64,000 nt of DNA from CAWAMR01 sp963783095 (GTDB lineage Bacteria > Planctomycetota > Planctomycetia > Gemmatales > Gemmataceae): the NCBI GenBank assembly GCA_963783095.1, contig CAWAMR010000014.1:186001-250000 (forward strand). Reading direction: 5' to 3'. Positions 37,205 through 48,079 of the stretch are shown here, piece after piece (positions within the stretch are counted from its first letter, which is position 1; each line of letters begins with the position of its first letter). A program made the translations under genes and the position numbers. The notes under the pieces are model-generated. The model did no database searches. It saw only the letters and a program-made list of their open reading frames with translations, and had not been told where the DNA came from.

Positions 37205-37687
37205 ATGTTCATTCCAGCGAGGATTGGCGTGTCACCCATTGATGTTGAAGTGTTGGTGGAAAATCTGCACCGCGCTGCGGTTGCTCCAGCGGATGGACCC
37301 GGCAGGTTATTCTCGGCCAACCTCGTTCTCCTCGAACCTTCGCAATTCCCCGAAGATTTCCATACCGCCGAGAAAAATGCGGATATCGCCTTGTATGTGC
37401 CGCCGATGCAGCGCATCCCCAAACTGATTCGGCCGGTACCCCGGCTCGCGGCCGCGCTCATCCGCCGACTGCTCAATCCGTTTGCGTGCATTCAACGGCT
37501 CTTCAATCGCGCGGTATTGAAACTGCTCGATCGTCTGCGCAAGGATTCAGCAATGCTCGAACTGGAAGTTGCCCGCCAGAGACAGACCATCCGCAAACTG
37601 GAAAAAATGGTTGCCGGGCAGACGCAAGCCATCGCCGCCCTACAGAGAATCGCCGAAGACGCCGGCCTGCATTCCGGCAATCGATGA
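37205..37687 (+). CDS. Hypothetical protein with C-terminal coiled coil
   Basis: I do not recognise this 160-aa product. The N-terminal half (SPIDVEVLVENLHRAAV) resembles short N-terminal segments that precede sugar-modifying enzymes. The C-terminal half (MLELEVARQRQTIRKLEKMV) is a clear heptad-rich coiled coil. The start is uncertain: ATG 37205, GTG 37229, or an upstream ATG at 37180 joined by a frameshift. It lies 66 bases before the GT2-GT4 fusion in the same direction, so it may organise or recruit a glycosyltransferase; this is inference. Confidence 0.6.
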   Translation: MFIPARIGVSPIDVEVLVENLHRAAVAPADGPGRLFSANLVLLEPSQFPEDFHTAEKNADIALYVPPMQRIPKLIRPVPRLAAALIRRLLNPFACIQRLFNRAVLKLLDRLRKDSAMLELEVARQRQTIRKLEKMVAGQTQAIAALQRIAEDAGLHSGNR

Positions 37688-37753
37688 TGTTCATTGACCA
37701 CCCTTTCCGGGTAAGTTTCCTTTGTCCGCTCGCTCCTACAGGCTTGACTCACG

Positions 37754-39607
37754 ATGAAACCCGTCCCCGTATCGATCGTCATCGTCACCTGGAACGCCCT
37801 GGCGTACACCCGGCAGTGTCTCGCTTCGTTGCTCGATCTGACCGATCATCCCGACTTCGAGATCATCGTTTCCGATAACGGCTCAACGGATGGCACGCTG
37901 GAATTTCTGCAACGGTTTCCGGAGATCCGCGTTATTGAAAATGGCCGGAATCTCGGTTTCGTTGCCGGAAACAACGCGGCGATCGAGACGATCGCGTCGA
38001 ACCGGGATGTCTTGCTGCTCAATGCCGACACGGAAGTTCACCAGGCCGATTGGCTTAAGAACTTGCAAGCGACCGCCTATTCCCGCGACGACATCGGCCT
38101 GGTCGGCTGTCGACTCCGTTTCCCGGACGGCAGACTGCAACACGTCGGCAGTTACATGCCGAAAGCATCGTTTTGCGGCCAGCTCATCGGAGGCAACGAA
38201 AAAGACATTCATCAATATGCCGTTGACCAGGAAGTTGACTCCGTGATCTTTGCCTGCGTCTATATCAGGCGCGACCTGATCGATGCCATTGGTCCGCTGG
38301 ACGGTGACTATTTTTCTTACTTTGAAGATACCGACTACTGCTACAAGGCCCGTCTTGCCGGCTTCAAGACTTACTATTGCAGCAGCGTTGCTCTCACCCA
38401 TCATCACAACACATCCACGCGCGAGAATGGAGTGTCGATGTGGGACATGTATCGGAACTCGCAACAGGTCTTTTTGAAGAAATGGCAAAACCATCTTCAA
38501 GAAGAGCAGTATTCGATGGACGTGGGCTGGCGCTCGTCTCTGAATTTTCCATCCGGCTATGCTCGGAGCAGCCGATCCTTTGTGGCCGGGCTGGAACGGC
38601 GCGGGATCGCCATCCATTACGAGTACCTGTACGGCCAAAACACACCCGTGCCACTGGATGAGTCCGGATTTTCCGAGGACCACGAACTTGCGCATGTCGG
38701 TCGTCGACCCATCAATCCCGGGTTACCCCAGGTGGTCTATGGACTGGGAAATTGTTTTCATGCAAACAACGGCGCGTACAAGATCGGCTTCACGATGCTG
38801 GAAACCGATCGTATCCCCGAAGAATGGGTCAGGCAGGCGAACCGGATGGATGAAGTTTGGGTTCCGTGCCAGTTCAACGTGGAAAGTTTCCGCGCCAGTG
38901 GTGTGACCCGCCCGATTCATCTGATGCCGCTCGGTGTCGATCCGAATTACTTTCACCCGACCATTCAAGGCTGGAAAGAGCCTGAAGTGTACAGCTTTCT
39001 GAGCATCTTCGAGTGGGGCGAACGCAAAGCCCCCGAAACATTGCTTCGAGCATTCACGGATGAGTTCTCAGCGGATGAGGATGTGGTGCTGTTCTGCAAG
39101 GTTATCAATCAGGATCGTTCGCTCGACATCGAACAGGAGATTCGGCAGATCGATCTCCCTCGGGGCGGCGGGCGCATCGTCCTGGCATTGAATCAGGTAC
39201 TGTCCGATTCGCAACTCAGTGCCCTTTATCGTTCGGTGGACTGTTATGTATCGCCAACGCGCGGCGAAGGTTTCGGCATGACCGTGCTGGAGGCAATGGC
39301 CTGCGGACTGCCCGTGATCGCCACTAATTGGAGCGGCTACACCGACTTTTTCAACGCCGGCAACGGCTATCCCGTGGACTATCGACTCGTGCCCGCCGAG
39401 GCCCGCTGCCCCTATTACGCCGGGTTCCAGTGGGCCGATCCATCCTACGAACATTTGCGCCTACAGATGCGCCGAGTCTTTGAGAATCGCCGGGAAGCTG
39501 AGGGAAAAGGCCGGCTCGCATCCGAAGAGGTTCTCCAGTGGTGGACCTGGGACAAGGCAGTGATGCGAATGGTCGATCGCCTCGAGGCGATCGATGTGGA
39601 GCGATGA
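37754..39607 (+). CDS. Bifunctional GT2-GT4 glycosyltransferase
   Basis: This intact 617-aa protein has two transferase domains. Residues about 1-280 are GT2: SIVIVTWNALAYTRQCLASL, SDNGSTDGT, LLLNADTE (metal site) and FEDTDYCYKARLAGF. Residues about 330-610 are a GT4/GT-B C-domain: RMDEVWVPCQFNVESFRAS, MPLGVDPNYFHP, SIFEWGERKAPETLLRAF and SPTRGEGFGMTVLEAMACGLPV. Such fusions can add two successive sugars or alternate linkages. It opens the second polysaccharide block and is followed closely by another transferase. Confidence 0.87.
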   Translation: MKPVPVSIVIVTWNALAYTRQCLASLLDLTDHPDFEIIVSDNGSTDGTLEFLQRFPEIRVIENGRNLGFVAGNNAAIETIASNRDVLLLNADTEVHQADWLKNLQATAYSRDDIGLVGCRLRFPDGRLQHVGSYMPKASFCGQLIGGNEKDIHQYAVDQEVDSVIFACVYIRRDLIDAIGPLDGDYFSYFEDTDYCYKARLAGFKTYYCSSVALTHHHNTSTRENGVSMWDMYRNSQQVFLKKWQNHLQEEQYSMDVGWRSSLNFPSGYARSSRSFVAGLERRGIAIHYEYLYGQNTPVPLDESGFSEDHELAHVGRRPINPGLPQVVYGLGNCFHANNGAYKIGFTMLETDRIPEEWVRQANRMDEVWVPCQFNVESFRASGVTRPIHLMPLGVDPNYFHPTIQGWKEPEVYSFLSIFEWGERKAPETLLRAFTDEFSADEDVVLFCKVINQDRSLDIEQEIRQIDLPRGGGRIVLALNQVLSDSQLSALYRSVDCYVSPTRGEGFGMTVLEAMACGLPVIATNWSGYTDFFNAGNGYPVDYRLVPAEARCPYYAGFQWADPSYEHLRLQMRRVFENRREAEGKGRLASEEVLQWWTWDKAVMRMVDRLEAIDVER

Positions 39608-39699
39608 AGAGGCCGGTCTTGCGGGGTGGGTCCGAAGAATTCACCCACGCTGCGCAAGAGAAACAAAATTCGTTATTCGCAACTATCAGGAGCTTGCTC

Positions 39700-40731
39700 A
39701 TGACCCGCGTTCTGTTCGTCAACAACCCACCTCGCCAGTGCGGTGTCTACAATCATGGCGTTACGACGGCAAATGCCATTCGGAAATCAGATCGACTAAG
39801 CTTCAGATATCTCGAAATGCCCGAAGATACGAGTCCTGAGACTTTCATCGAAGCGGTTGCAATCGATCCCCCCGATGTCATCATCTACAACTGGCACGCA
39901 TTGACGATGAGGTGGTTGGACGATGACTTGCTGGCCCGGATTCGCCAAACCTTTTCGCAAATCCACCACACCACGCTCGTCCACGACGAATCGCCGCCAT
40001 TTTGGCTGCTGTCTGCCTTCATCCAAATTGATCCGACGTTTGAGGAAACAGCACGCGAGTTTCGGGTTCGTCGCGTCGTTCCCGAATTTACGCCGACTCA
40101 TGAACCCGCCGACAACATCATCGGCTGGTTCGGCTTCGCTGCCAAGCACAAGGGTGTTCTCAAGGTCATTGAGCAGGTGAATGCCGAGTTCGACGATGCA
40201 GTGGTTCGGCTGCACATCCCTTTCAATTACTACGGCGACAAGGACGGAAAGCTGGCCCTTGCGGTTGCCGAGAAATGCCGGCGGCTGGCCAAACCCGGCA
40301 TCCGTGTTGAAATCACACACGACTACAAGACGACAGAACAACTGGTCGACTGGCTCTCGGGCAACAGTGTCAACTGCTACCTCTACGATTCGTTTCCTGC
40401 AACGGCCATTTCGAGTGCCATTGACTATGCACTCGCTGCGCGCCGACCCATTGCTGTCAGCGACAGCAATATGTTCCGCCATATCCTGAAGTTGTGCCCT
40501 GGAGTCCGACTCTCGGCCCGTTCACTCAAAGAGATCATTCGCGACGGCTTTGCACCCTTGGAGCCGATCCGGCAAGACTGGTGCGAAGATCATCTAAAAG
40601 AAGACTACGAACGCATCATCGCGGCCGTTACCCGAACGAATGCACCGTGCAATGTGCAGTCGAATTGTGTGCTCACAAGACGCGGACCACGAAGCCTTTC
40701 AACCCTCCGTGGCGGAGCTACAGCGTTTTGA
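39700..40731 (+). CDS. Glycosyltransferase-like protein (GT-B)
   Basis: The ATG at 39700 (MTRVLFVNNPPRQCGVYNHG) follows AGGAGC. A longer in-frame start at 39604 overlaps the previous stop and cannot be excluded. The start pattern CGVYNHG resembles CGIADYT-type GT4 enzymes. The donor domain is weakly conserved (IIGWFGFAAKHKGVLKVIEQV, LYDSFPATAISSAIDYALAARRPIAV). The expected role is sugar transfer in the same operon as the fusion protein. The C-terminal 30 residues overlap the next gene and may be artificial. Confidence 0.7.
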   Translation: MTRVLFVNNPPRQCGVYNHGVTTANAIRKSDRLSFRYLEMPEDTSPETFIEAVAIDPPDVIIYNWHALTMRWLDDDLLARIRQTFSQIHHTTLVHDESPPFWLLSAFIQIDPTFEETAREFRVRRVVPEFTPTHEPADNIIGWFGFAAKHKGVLKVIEQVNAEFDDAVVRLHIPFNYYGDKDGKLALAVAEKCRRLAKPGIRVEITHDYKTTEQLVDWLSGNSVNCYLYDSFPATAISSAIDYALAARRPIAVSDSNMFRHILKLCPGVRLSARSLKEIIRDGFAPLEPIRQDWCEDHLKEDYERIIAAVTRTNAPCNVQSNCVLTRRGPRSLSTLRGGATAF

Positions 40732-41473
40732 ACCCGAAATGGTGAGCCGGAAATCGCCGCTGGCCGTAGCCCAGAATGCCTTTATCTTTCGACAGGTTCA
40801 GTCGATCGCCCGCAAGGACGACGACATCCTCCTGGTTGGCGGCTACGACGATCCTACCGGGCCGGCGCTGTCGAAACTCGGCTTCCAGGTTCGCATCATC
40901 GACCCCAAAATCGATGGCAATGAAGCACGCAATATCTGGCTCGAAACCCTGCTGAAAACGGGCCGGCTCTACGACATCATCGCGAGCTGTTCGGTCATGG
41001 AGCATGTGCCGGACGACGTGTCCTTCGTCTATCACCTCTATGCCCTCCTGAAACCGGGTGGCATCGCCTTCCTGACCGGGCCTTTTCAAGAGGTAGAGGA
41101 GGATGAGGAAGATGAAACAGAGGAGATTATTGACCCCGATCTGGTGCCGCGTTTGTATACAGTCAATCGGCTGGACAATCTCGTCAGACATGTGCCCGAA
41201 AGAGCCTTGCTCGACGCACCCACCTGGGACCGGTGCGATCCCGATCTCTGTCGGACCGAGCCTGGTTTTTGCTCACTCGCTTTCCGCAAGCCGATGATTC
41301 GCCGTCCTTCCGAAGTCATTGGAGAACACCGGCTGGCAGGGTTAGTTCGTTCCATGGGTGAGGAAATCGAAATTCTCAAGAACACGATCCGTGCTTACCA
41401 GACACCGCCTCCCCCGTCCAGAGGTCAGCGGATCAAACGGTTTCTCCGAAGACCGTTCGCAAAATCGAGATGA
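40640..41473 (+). CDS. SAM-dependent methyltransferase
   Basis: This 277-aa product has several possible starts (ATG 40640, ATG 40652, GTG 40667), and the first overlaps the upstream gene by about 90 bases. Core motifs are DDDILLVGGYDDPTGPAL (nucleotide-binding strand), DIIASCSVMEHVPDDVSFVY and LLKPGGIAFLTGPFQEV, typical of class I methyltransferases. An acidic stretch EEDEEDETEE follows. The tail is basic and proline-rich. It may methylate a sugar or cap a glycan chain in this cluster. Confidence 0.78.
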   Translation: MHRAMCSRIVCSQDADHEAFQPSVAELQRFEPEMVSRKSPLAVAQNAFIFRQVQSIARKDDDILLVGGYDDPTGPALSKLGFQVRIIDPKIDGNEARNIWLETLLKTGRLYDIIASCSVMEHVPDDVSFVYHLYALLKPGGIAFLTGPFQEVEEDEEDETEEIIDPDLVPRLYTVNRLDNLVRHVPERALLDAPTWDRCDPDLCRTEPGFCSLAFRKPMIRRPSEVIGEHRLAGLVRSMGEEIEILKNTIRAYQTPPPPSRGQRIKRFLRRPFAKSR

Positions 41474-41556
41474 ACCAGATTTACCAGTAGAGACAACGTC
41501 CCGGCTATTCCAATTGAATCGGTCACCCGGTATTCCTTGTCAGGAGAACCAACTGG

Positions 41557-43835
41557 ATGAGTTCTCGACTTTCTTCCCAGCTGTGTCGCAGCGCGCTCCT
41601 CTATGGGTTCGCGGTCCTGCTCTGCCTGCTGATTCTGGTGAAGTACTTCGGTTTACACCGAGTCAAGTCTGCGCATACCCCTGCAATACAGCAAGGATAG
41701 CCTGGTACATCTGAATTGGATCAAGAACGTGGTGGATACCGGGTGGTACTTGCACAACGATTCGCTGGGAGCGCCGGGAGGTCAGGATCTGCGCGGCTAC
41801 CCGAGTGCCGACACACTCCATCATTTTGCATTCAAGGTGATGGCCTGCTTTACCCACGACATCTTCCTGATTAGTAATCTCTTTTACCTCGTGACCTTCC
41901 CGCTCACCACTATCACGACGTTGTTCGCGCTTCGCAAGTTGGGAGTCCGGGCGTCCATTACTGTGGCGATCAGCTTGCTGTATACCTTTTTGCCGTACCA
42001 TTATTTACGCCTGGAACATCTGTATCTGTCGGCGTATTACCATCTTCCTTTAGCGTCCTTGTTTGCACTTCGGCTTTTCCAGGGACGCCCTTTTCTGGTT
42101 GATGACTCGGAATGCCGGCCCTGGATGTACCGCGATTGGATTGCAGCTGGCCTGGTCTGCCTGATGCTTGGGTTTAGCGGAGCCTATTACGCATTCTTCG
42201 CCTGCTGGTTCTTCCTGGTGGCCGGCCTGGCCGGGGCAGTTCAGAAGCGAAGCTGGTTGCCGCCGCTTCGAGCGTTCACTATGATCGCCGGCACTTTCTT
42301 TTTCTTCCTTGTCGCAGTTCTTCCTACCTTGCAACAGCAATACACGGAAGGAATCAGTGCCGATGACGTGCAGCGCCGGGCCAGCGATTCCGAGTGGTAC
42401 GGGCTGAAAGTCGCCCAGATGCTCATCCCCATTCAGGATCATCGCATTCCATTGCTGAACAGTTATGCCAGGGAATATACATCGTTCATGCCGCTGAACA
42501 ACGAGAACAGCTTTTCTGCACTGGGCCTGACGGCCAGCCTGGGCCTGCTGATTCTTTTGGGTCGATTCACTCTCCAGTATCGATCGGCCGAGCGCAGCTC
42601 CATTCTCGACGGATTGGCATTATTGACCATGGCCGGTATTCTCCTGGGGACAGTGGGAGGACTCGGTGCCTCGTTTTCCTTCTTTTTCAGTCCCTGGATT
42701 CGCTGCTACAACCGGATCAGCATCTACATCGGCTTCTTCGCATTGGCGGCAGCGGCCATGCTTTTGGAGTCGGCCGGGAAACGATGGGCGAAAACACCCT
42801 GGGGATCTGCTTGCTTCACTGGACTGCCGGCTCTCCTGCTGGCTGGTGGGCTTCTCGATCAAATACCGCGCCATCGCCTTCCCGACTATGAAACGGAACG
42901 CGCTGCGTTTCTGAGTGATCGAGAGTTTGTCCGCAAAATCGAGGGTTTGGTTCCAGCGGGTCAGACCATCTGCCAGTGGCCCCACCGCGATTACTATGTA
43001 GCGCACGATATCCAGCCCCAGCTCCATTCAACCTGCTTGCGCTGGACGCACGGCAGTTTCCGCGGCCACGAAGGCGATACGTGGAACCGCCGACTTGCTT
43101 GCCTTCCACTCGAACAACAAGTGTTGACACTCTGCCGTGCCGAATTTGGCGGTATCTGCATCGATTCTTCTGCATACCCGGATCGAGGGACAGCGCTCTT
43201 CGACGGGCTAACCAATCTCGTAGGTCCACCGGCGTTAGTCAGTCCCGACGGCCGCAGTATCTTCTTCGATCTGACTCCCCACGTCGAACGGCTCAAACGA
43301 GAGTATGGCAATGAAGAATGGGCCAAACTGCGCGATCGCGCCCTGCATCCTCCGCTGCTTTTCTGGCGCACGGTTTCTTCGAAGAAGAACAAGGACCGAT
43401 GGGTTCGTTCCGCTGGGCAGCGAAAGAAGCGAAACTGGTCTTGCGAAATCGCAGTCAATTTGTGACGCGCATTCACCTGCATCTGGCTTTTGCGCTCCCG
43501 GAGGTTTGCAATCCGAAATGCTGCATATCGAAAGCCGATTGTTTGAGGAATTCCCGTCCTTGATGGAGTCCGAACACTACCTGGACCGGGAAATCGATCT
43601 TCCTCCCGGTGAGCTGGTTATTCGTTTCTCAACCGATGCCGAGCGTCAAAAACCGGGATACGACATGAAACGCCGCCCGGTCGTTTACCGGGTCTATCAG
43701 GTTCGCTGCGATACGATTTTGTCATTGGACGAAGAAGAAGCCGACTGTTGGGACATCGCAATCCTATCGGCGCGGTCGGCTGCCCCTAATGGTCGGATGG
43801 GCTTTGATTCTCCAAGAAGGAACTCGAACTTATGA
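41557..43835 (+). CDS. Large polytopic membrane protein of the polysaccharide block, frameshifted
   Basis: The start at 41557 follows AGGAGA. A frame change near 41665 joins the N-terminal helix to YSKDSLVHLNWIKN and VVDTGWYLHNDSLGAPGGQD. About ten membrane helices follow (LISNLFYLVTFPLTTITTLF, IAAGLVCLMLGFSGAYYAFF). Further breaks near 43370 and 43500 lead into a soluble C-terminal domain (SFRWAAKEAKLVLRNRSQF, DREIDLPPGELVIRFSTDAE). The shape resembles YfhO/GT-C-like membrane glycosyltransferases, but I see no diagnostic motif. The stop overlaps the next gene by ATGA. Confidence 0.65.
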
Positions 43836-45959
43836 AGAAATCCCTCTGTTATTTGCTCGGTTTCGTGCTGATTGCCCTTGCCGCCCGGCAGTTTTATCGA
43901 GCGGCCTGCGATAGCCATGTCACGGAGGATCCCTTTCTCAATGGCGATACGCTTTTCTGCGCTGGGGTTTATCAGGATCTGGTGGTGGATGGATTTTCGT
44001 GGAAAGGCTGGCGAGTATCTCGGCGGCGACGGTCATTTACCCCGACATGATCGTTTATTTCTCAGCGCGTGCAATCACCGGCTCAGTCGGTGCCGCCATG
44101 GTGGTCTGTTCTGCCGCCGTTTTCTTTGCACTTCTGCTGTTGAGTTGCCACCTGTTGATCCGCACGATGACTTCTCCCGAACACCACTTCACGCAAACCT
44201 GTATTGTCCTGCTTCTGGGTGCGATGTTCCTGCTGTTCAATGCGAAGTGCGGGATAAGCGACACCTTTCTTCGATTCCCCTTCATTCTTACCTTTCACGG
44301 CGGCGAACAGATTTGCTTGGTGCTGGACCTTGCACTGATCAATTACCTGATTCAATCGCCGTCCTGGGACCGAAGGCATAGCCTGGCACTGGTGGGATTA
44401 TTTGTCAATACCATGCTTTGCGTCCTGTCCGATCGCCTGATCATCGGTGACCTGGTGATCCCCGGTATCGTGGCGCTGCTCGTTTGCAGCGACTGCTGGG
44501 CAACGCCGATCGGGCCTGTCGCTCCGAAAATCGAGCGTAATCTCAGATGTTTGATCTCCGCGACGCTCACCGGCAAGCGATCCTGCGCATGCTTTCCTGC
44601 CTGGCAGGACCTGGTGCAAACTACACGCCGTTTAATCTGAAGTATGCCGTTGATTGCTTCAACATCATTTTCAACAAATGGACCCTGTACCTTCTGGCGG
44701 GCAGAGAAACTTCACATTGCAGCGACGAGCGTGCCTTGCGGTCTGCCTGGGTCTGGCCATCAACGCGAGCATTCGTCGCCTGGTCTATGGCACTGATGTG
44801 GTCGTCTCGAGGGTTCAACGTCAGCTGATTTTCGTCTCGATCGCGTATTTGGGGATGACTCGCGGCAACGCTGGCTGCCGTCTGTTACGCCGGCACCTTG
44901 TACCGCCCTCCGGAAGTTGCGATGTCGATTGGCAAGGAGCAGCAGGATACTCGTCCCGATGCCTGGTCATGCCTTACTTCCTGGCCGGCACTTTGTTGTG
45001 CTTGCTGCCTGGGCGAGCGTCCCGCTATGTTCAGAAGCGCTGCCGTGCTTGGCTGCTGGCGTCCACCATTTCTGTACCGCGAAACACAGATCCCCGCGAT
45101 TATGCACGCGATCTTTGGATTATTATCCGGGCGACGTTCGCGAGCTCGATGCGATGCCGAAGATCGATCTCCAATACAGTTGGCGGGTTACTGGCACGCG
45201 CGACGATACGCTCTGTTGTTTCGCGATGGACTTCGGGTCCATCGATCTTGCTCGTCCGGTCGGCGCATCGCTCATGAGACCCTACCCCTGGTTGAGCAAC
45301 GCGCATTGGTATTTTGAACGCCAGGCGGAGGACCGGCACCACGTTATCGATTCATCCTGGTTACGAGGGATCGGCACCTGAGGCTCTACCGTCGCGGAAG
45401 AGGTCGATCAAAAGGTTCGGCGAGCCGGCCTCAGTCATCACGTTTGCAAACGGTGGAATGTATGTCGCTTATTTATACCAGGCCCCTGCGATGTCGAGTT
45501 TCAGGAAATCGCCGAGCATAAATTCCATTCATTCGCGAAAGTTCAGGTTCCAGGTTGGGGAAAAGGTTCGCTTCCGCAGGCGCATGCACTGCCGTCGCTT
45601 CTGCTGGGTTCCTCGCCGCCGCACGAACGTACGGCAATCGTGGAAACTGCATGCCGTCGGCAGCTCAGTTCCGGGCCGTTCATTGCGTTTCCGGGAAGCA
45701 GGACGTATCGGGTGACAGTGGCGTCAAGCAGTTCCGATTTCCGAGGAGCCGATGCGGCTGGCAACTGTTCATGCTTCATCCCAACGGCGTGCCCTCATTC
45801 ACGGCAAGCGGCCCCATCGATAACGGGACCGAAATGCTTACGAGTACGGAAATGACCATCCAGAAGAAACAACTGGGCGAGCGTGGAAGTCCGCATCCAT
45901 TCATCTCCGGAAAAGGCAGATTAACGCTCCATTATGTCGAGGTTGAACGAATCAGGTAA
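43832..45959 (+). pseudogene. Broken polytopic membrane protein, at least seven frameshifts
   Basis: The ATG at 43832 overlaps the previous stop. The open pieces are MKKSLCYLLGFVLIALAAR, then from about 44020 a membrane part (ATVIYPDMIVYFSARAITGS, TCIVLLLGAMFLLFN), then from about 44575 LRMLSCLAGPGANYTPFNLK, and later pieces in changing frames (LDAMPKIDLQYS, LAGYWHARRYALLFRDGLRV, WLSNAHWYFERQAED). The last frame ends at 45959. The overall plan (N-terminal helices plus periplasmic C-domain) is like the preceding gene and may be a paralogue. Either it is a pseudogene or the consensus here is poor. Confidence 0.55.
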
Positions 45960-46012
45960 GCCATACACTCGGAACGAGACCGGGGCAGAAGCGCGAGCGA
46001 AGGAGCGACTCC

Positions 46013-47788
46013 ATGCGCATGAGCGTAGTCATCAATACCTACAATCGATCTGGTGCGCTTCGGCAAACGTTGCTCTCATTGCACGAACAACGCTACCGCG
46101 ATTTTGAGGTCATCGTTGTTAACGGTCCATCGACGGACGATACCGAAACGGTGCTGCAACCCTTTGCCGGTGCAATCAAGATGCAAAATGTCCTGAAGCT
46201 CAACTGGCTCGATCGCGGAACATCGGCATTGTCGAGTCCTCCGGCGACATCGTCGCTTTCATTGACGATGATGCAATGCCCGAACCGAACTGGCTGATCG
46301 AACTGACAGGTGCTTTTGACTCCTCGGATGTTGGAGCAGTAGGTGGCATTGTCTACGACCATACCGGCACGATGCTTCAAAGCAAGTACGCTTCGCGTGG
46401 TCGCGATGGCGAGCCAAACTTCGAGATCGAACCACCTTTCGATGCCTATGTTCGCCCGGGTGCCGACCCTTTTCTCTATCTTCAAGGCACCAACATGAGC
46501 TTTTCTCGCAAGGTCTCGAGGTCATTGCCGGCTTTAACGAAAACATTCTTCACTATTTCGACATGTCGAAACCTGCTGAAGTCATCGACCAGCCGGCTAC
46601 GTGGTCCATTGAATCCCAGTTCACCATAGAGAATACTTGCCCAGCCATATTCGGCGCCAACGAGACGCATCATGATGGACCCTTATCGTTTCATCTGCGA
46701 TAACGCCTATTTTGCCTTCAAGCACGGTTTGCCGGCTGGCTCTCCGGATGCAATCCAACAGGTTTTGATCCGGAAGGTCACGGACATGAAGTTGGAAGCG
46801 GCGACAACCTGGTCGCCGGACGCTTTACCGAAGACCAGCACAAGTATTATCTACGTCGTTTGGAAGAAGCGTTGGCGACCGGCACGAATAAGGGCGTGAC
46901 CCTTGTTCGGGCCGGGAAGAGAATTCAACCGGCGACGCCGGCAGCTTTTTTGCGGTTTTCGCAGGTGTTGGCAGCTGAGAATCGAGCTCAAGCTTTGCTG
47001 GATTGCCACGAGCTATCCTGTAGTCGGCCCGTCATCCGAGTGGATTTTGCCCGCTGCTCGGCCGGGCACGAAGTGCATGTCATCACCTTATCCGACGACG
47101 GCACTTATCGGCTGGATATGGAAGAAGGGGTCTGGATTCATCGGTTAGCCGCACCACGGCGTTGGTGTCCCGAAGTCGAAGGCCAACCTGGTGAACTGTT
47201 GCTCAAACGGATCTCCGCCAGTTACCACGAATTCTGCAAGATTCAAGATGCCGGCACCGTCGATCTGGTGGCAGCTCCTGCAAGAGATGTACTTGGATCG
47301 CTATGTCAATTTGACGATCGATTTCCCATGGTGCAATCGTCACGGTCGTGGAACGACAATGGTCGATTACCGAAAACGACTTTCGAGCGGTAATCGACGT
47401 GCATCGATCGAAAAGCCACCTTGATGGTCGAAACCACTTTGCGAAAGTCAAAGCAAAATGGGCCGAAGTGCTCCGGGATAAGATGAATTTTTCGAGCCGC
47501 ACTGCTCGTACCATGATTTGCGGTCGACTACTGAATCCGGCACGATTTCCCGTCGATCTTACTGCCGAGGTGCGCAAACTGTGGGAACTATCCGCAGAGG
47601 ATTGTCTGAAGCAGGTTTATCAACTCCTTTTGGGGAGAATGCCCGAGAACGAGGAACTCCGACACTGGTTGTGGTGGCAAACTCCAGGTCGATGGCGGAT
47701 GTGGTGCAGCAACTGGCGTTGTCCACTTGAAGCACGAATGCGAAAAATGCCCACGGACTGGGTTCACGAGACGTTGTTCCCGCGCTGA
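46013..47788 (+). pseudogene. Broken GT2 - GT4 - DUF4214-like glycosyltransferase
   Basis: MSVVINTYNRSGALRQTLLS is a GT2 start, and FIDDDAMPEPNWL (read after a break near 46215) supplies the metal site. From about 47020 a GT4 N-domain appears (GHEVHVITLSDDGTYRLD, GVWIHRLAAPRRW). The C-terminus (LSAEDCLKQVYQLLLGRMPE, then VVVANSRSMADVVQQLALS in another frame) resembles a DUF4214 repeat. Frames change at least six times. AAGGAGCGACTCC precedes the start. Decay or sequencing error cannot be separated here, but several breaks fall at short homopolymers. Confidence 0.55.
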
Positions 47789-47994
47789 GTCACCGAAGAA
47801 CCTGGAAAGATGGAACTGACGACTTCGGGACGTCGCTTACGGAATCGCCTGCTGAGGACGCCAATTCGGCAAGATGATGCGTCTTTTTCGCCGATTCCTT
47901 GCGCCGCCAAGAACGAGAAGCTGAGAGCCAAGGGCAAGAATGAGTCATCGGGGCTTGTCGCGCGCGTCAAGGTGGTCCACCTGATCGTTTCGCG

Positions 47995-48023
47995 TTGACA
48001 ACTTTTTTCGACCTCTGTCAAGA
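47995..48023 (+). promoter_or_regulatory. Possible promoter before gmd
   Basis: A consensus TTGACA at 47995-48000 is followed 18 bases later by the weak -10-like CAAGAT. It lies about 60 bases before the gmd start, whose own ribosome site is AAGGAG at about 48070. The region 47789-48079 holds no other feature that I see. Confidence 0.35.
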
Positions 48024-48079
48024 TGTGACGACGTAAACGAACGGATCGGGCATCGGGAACGTCATCCCAAGGAGAATTC

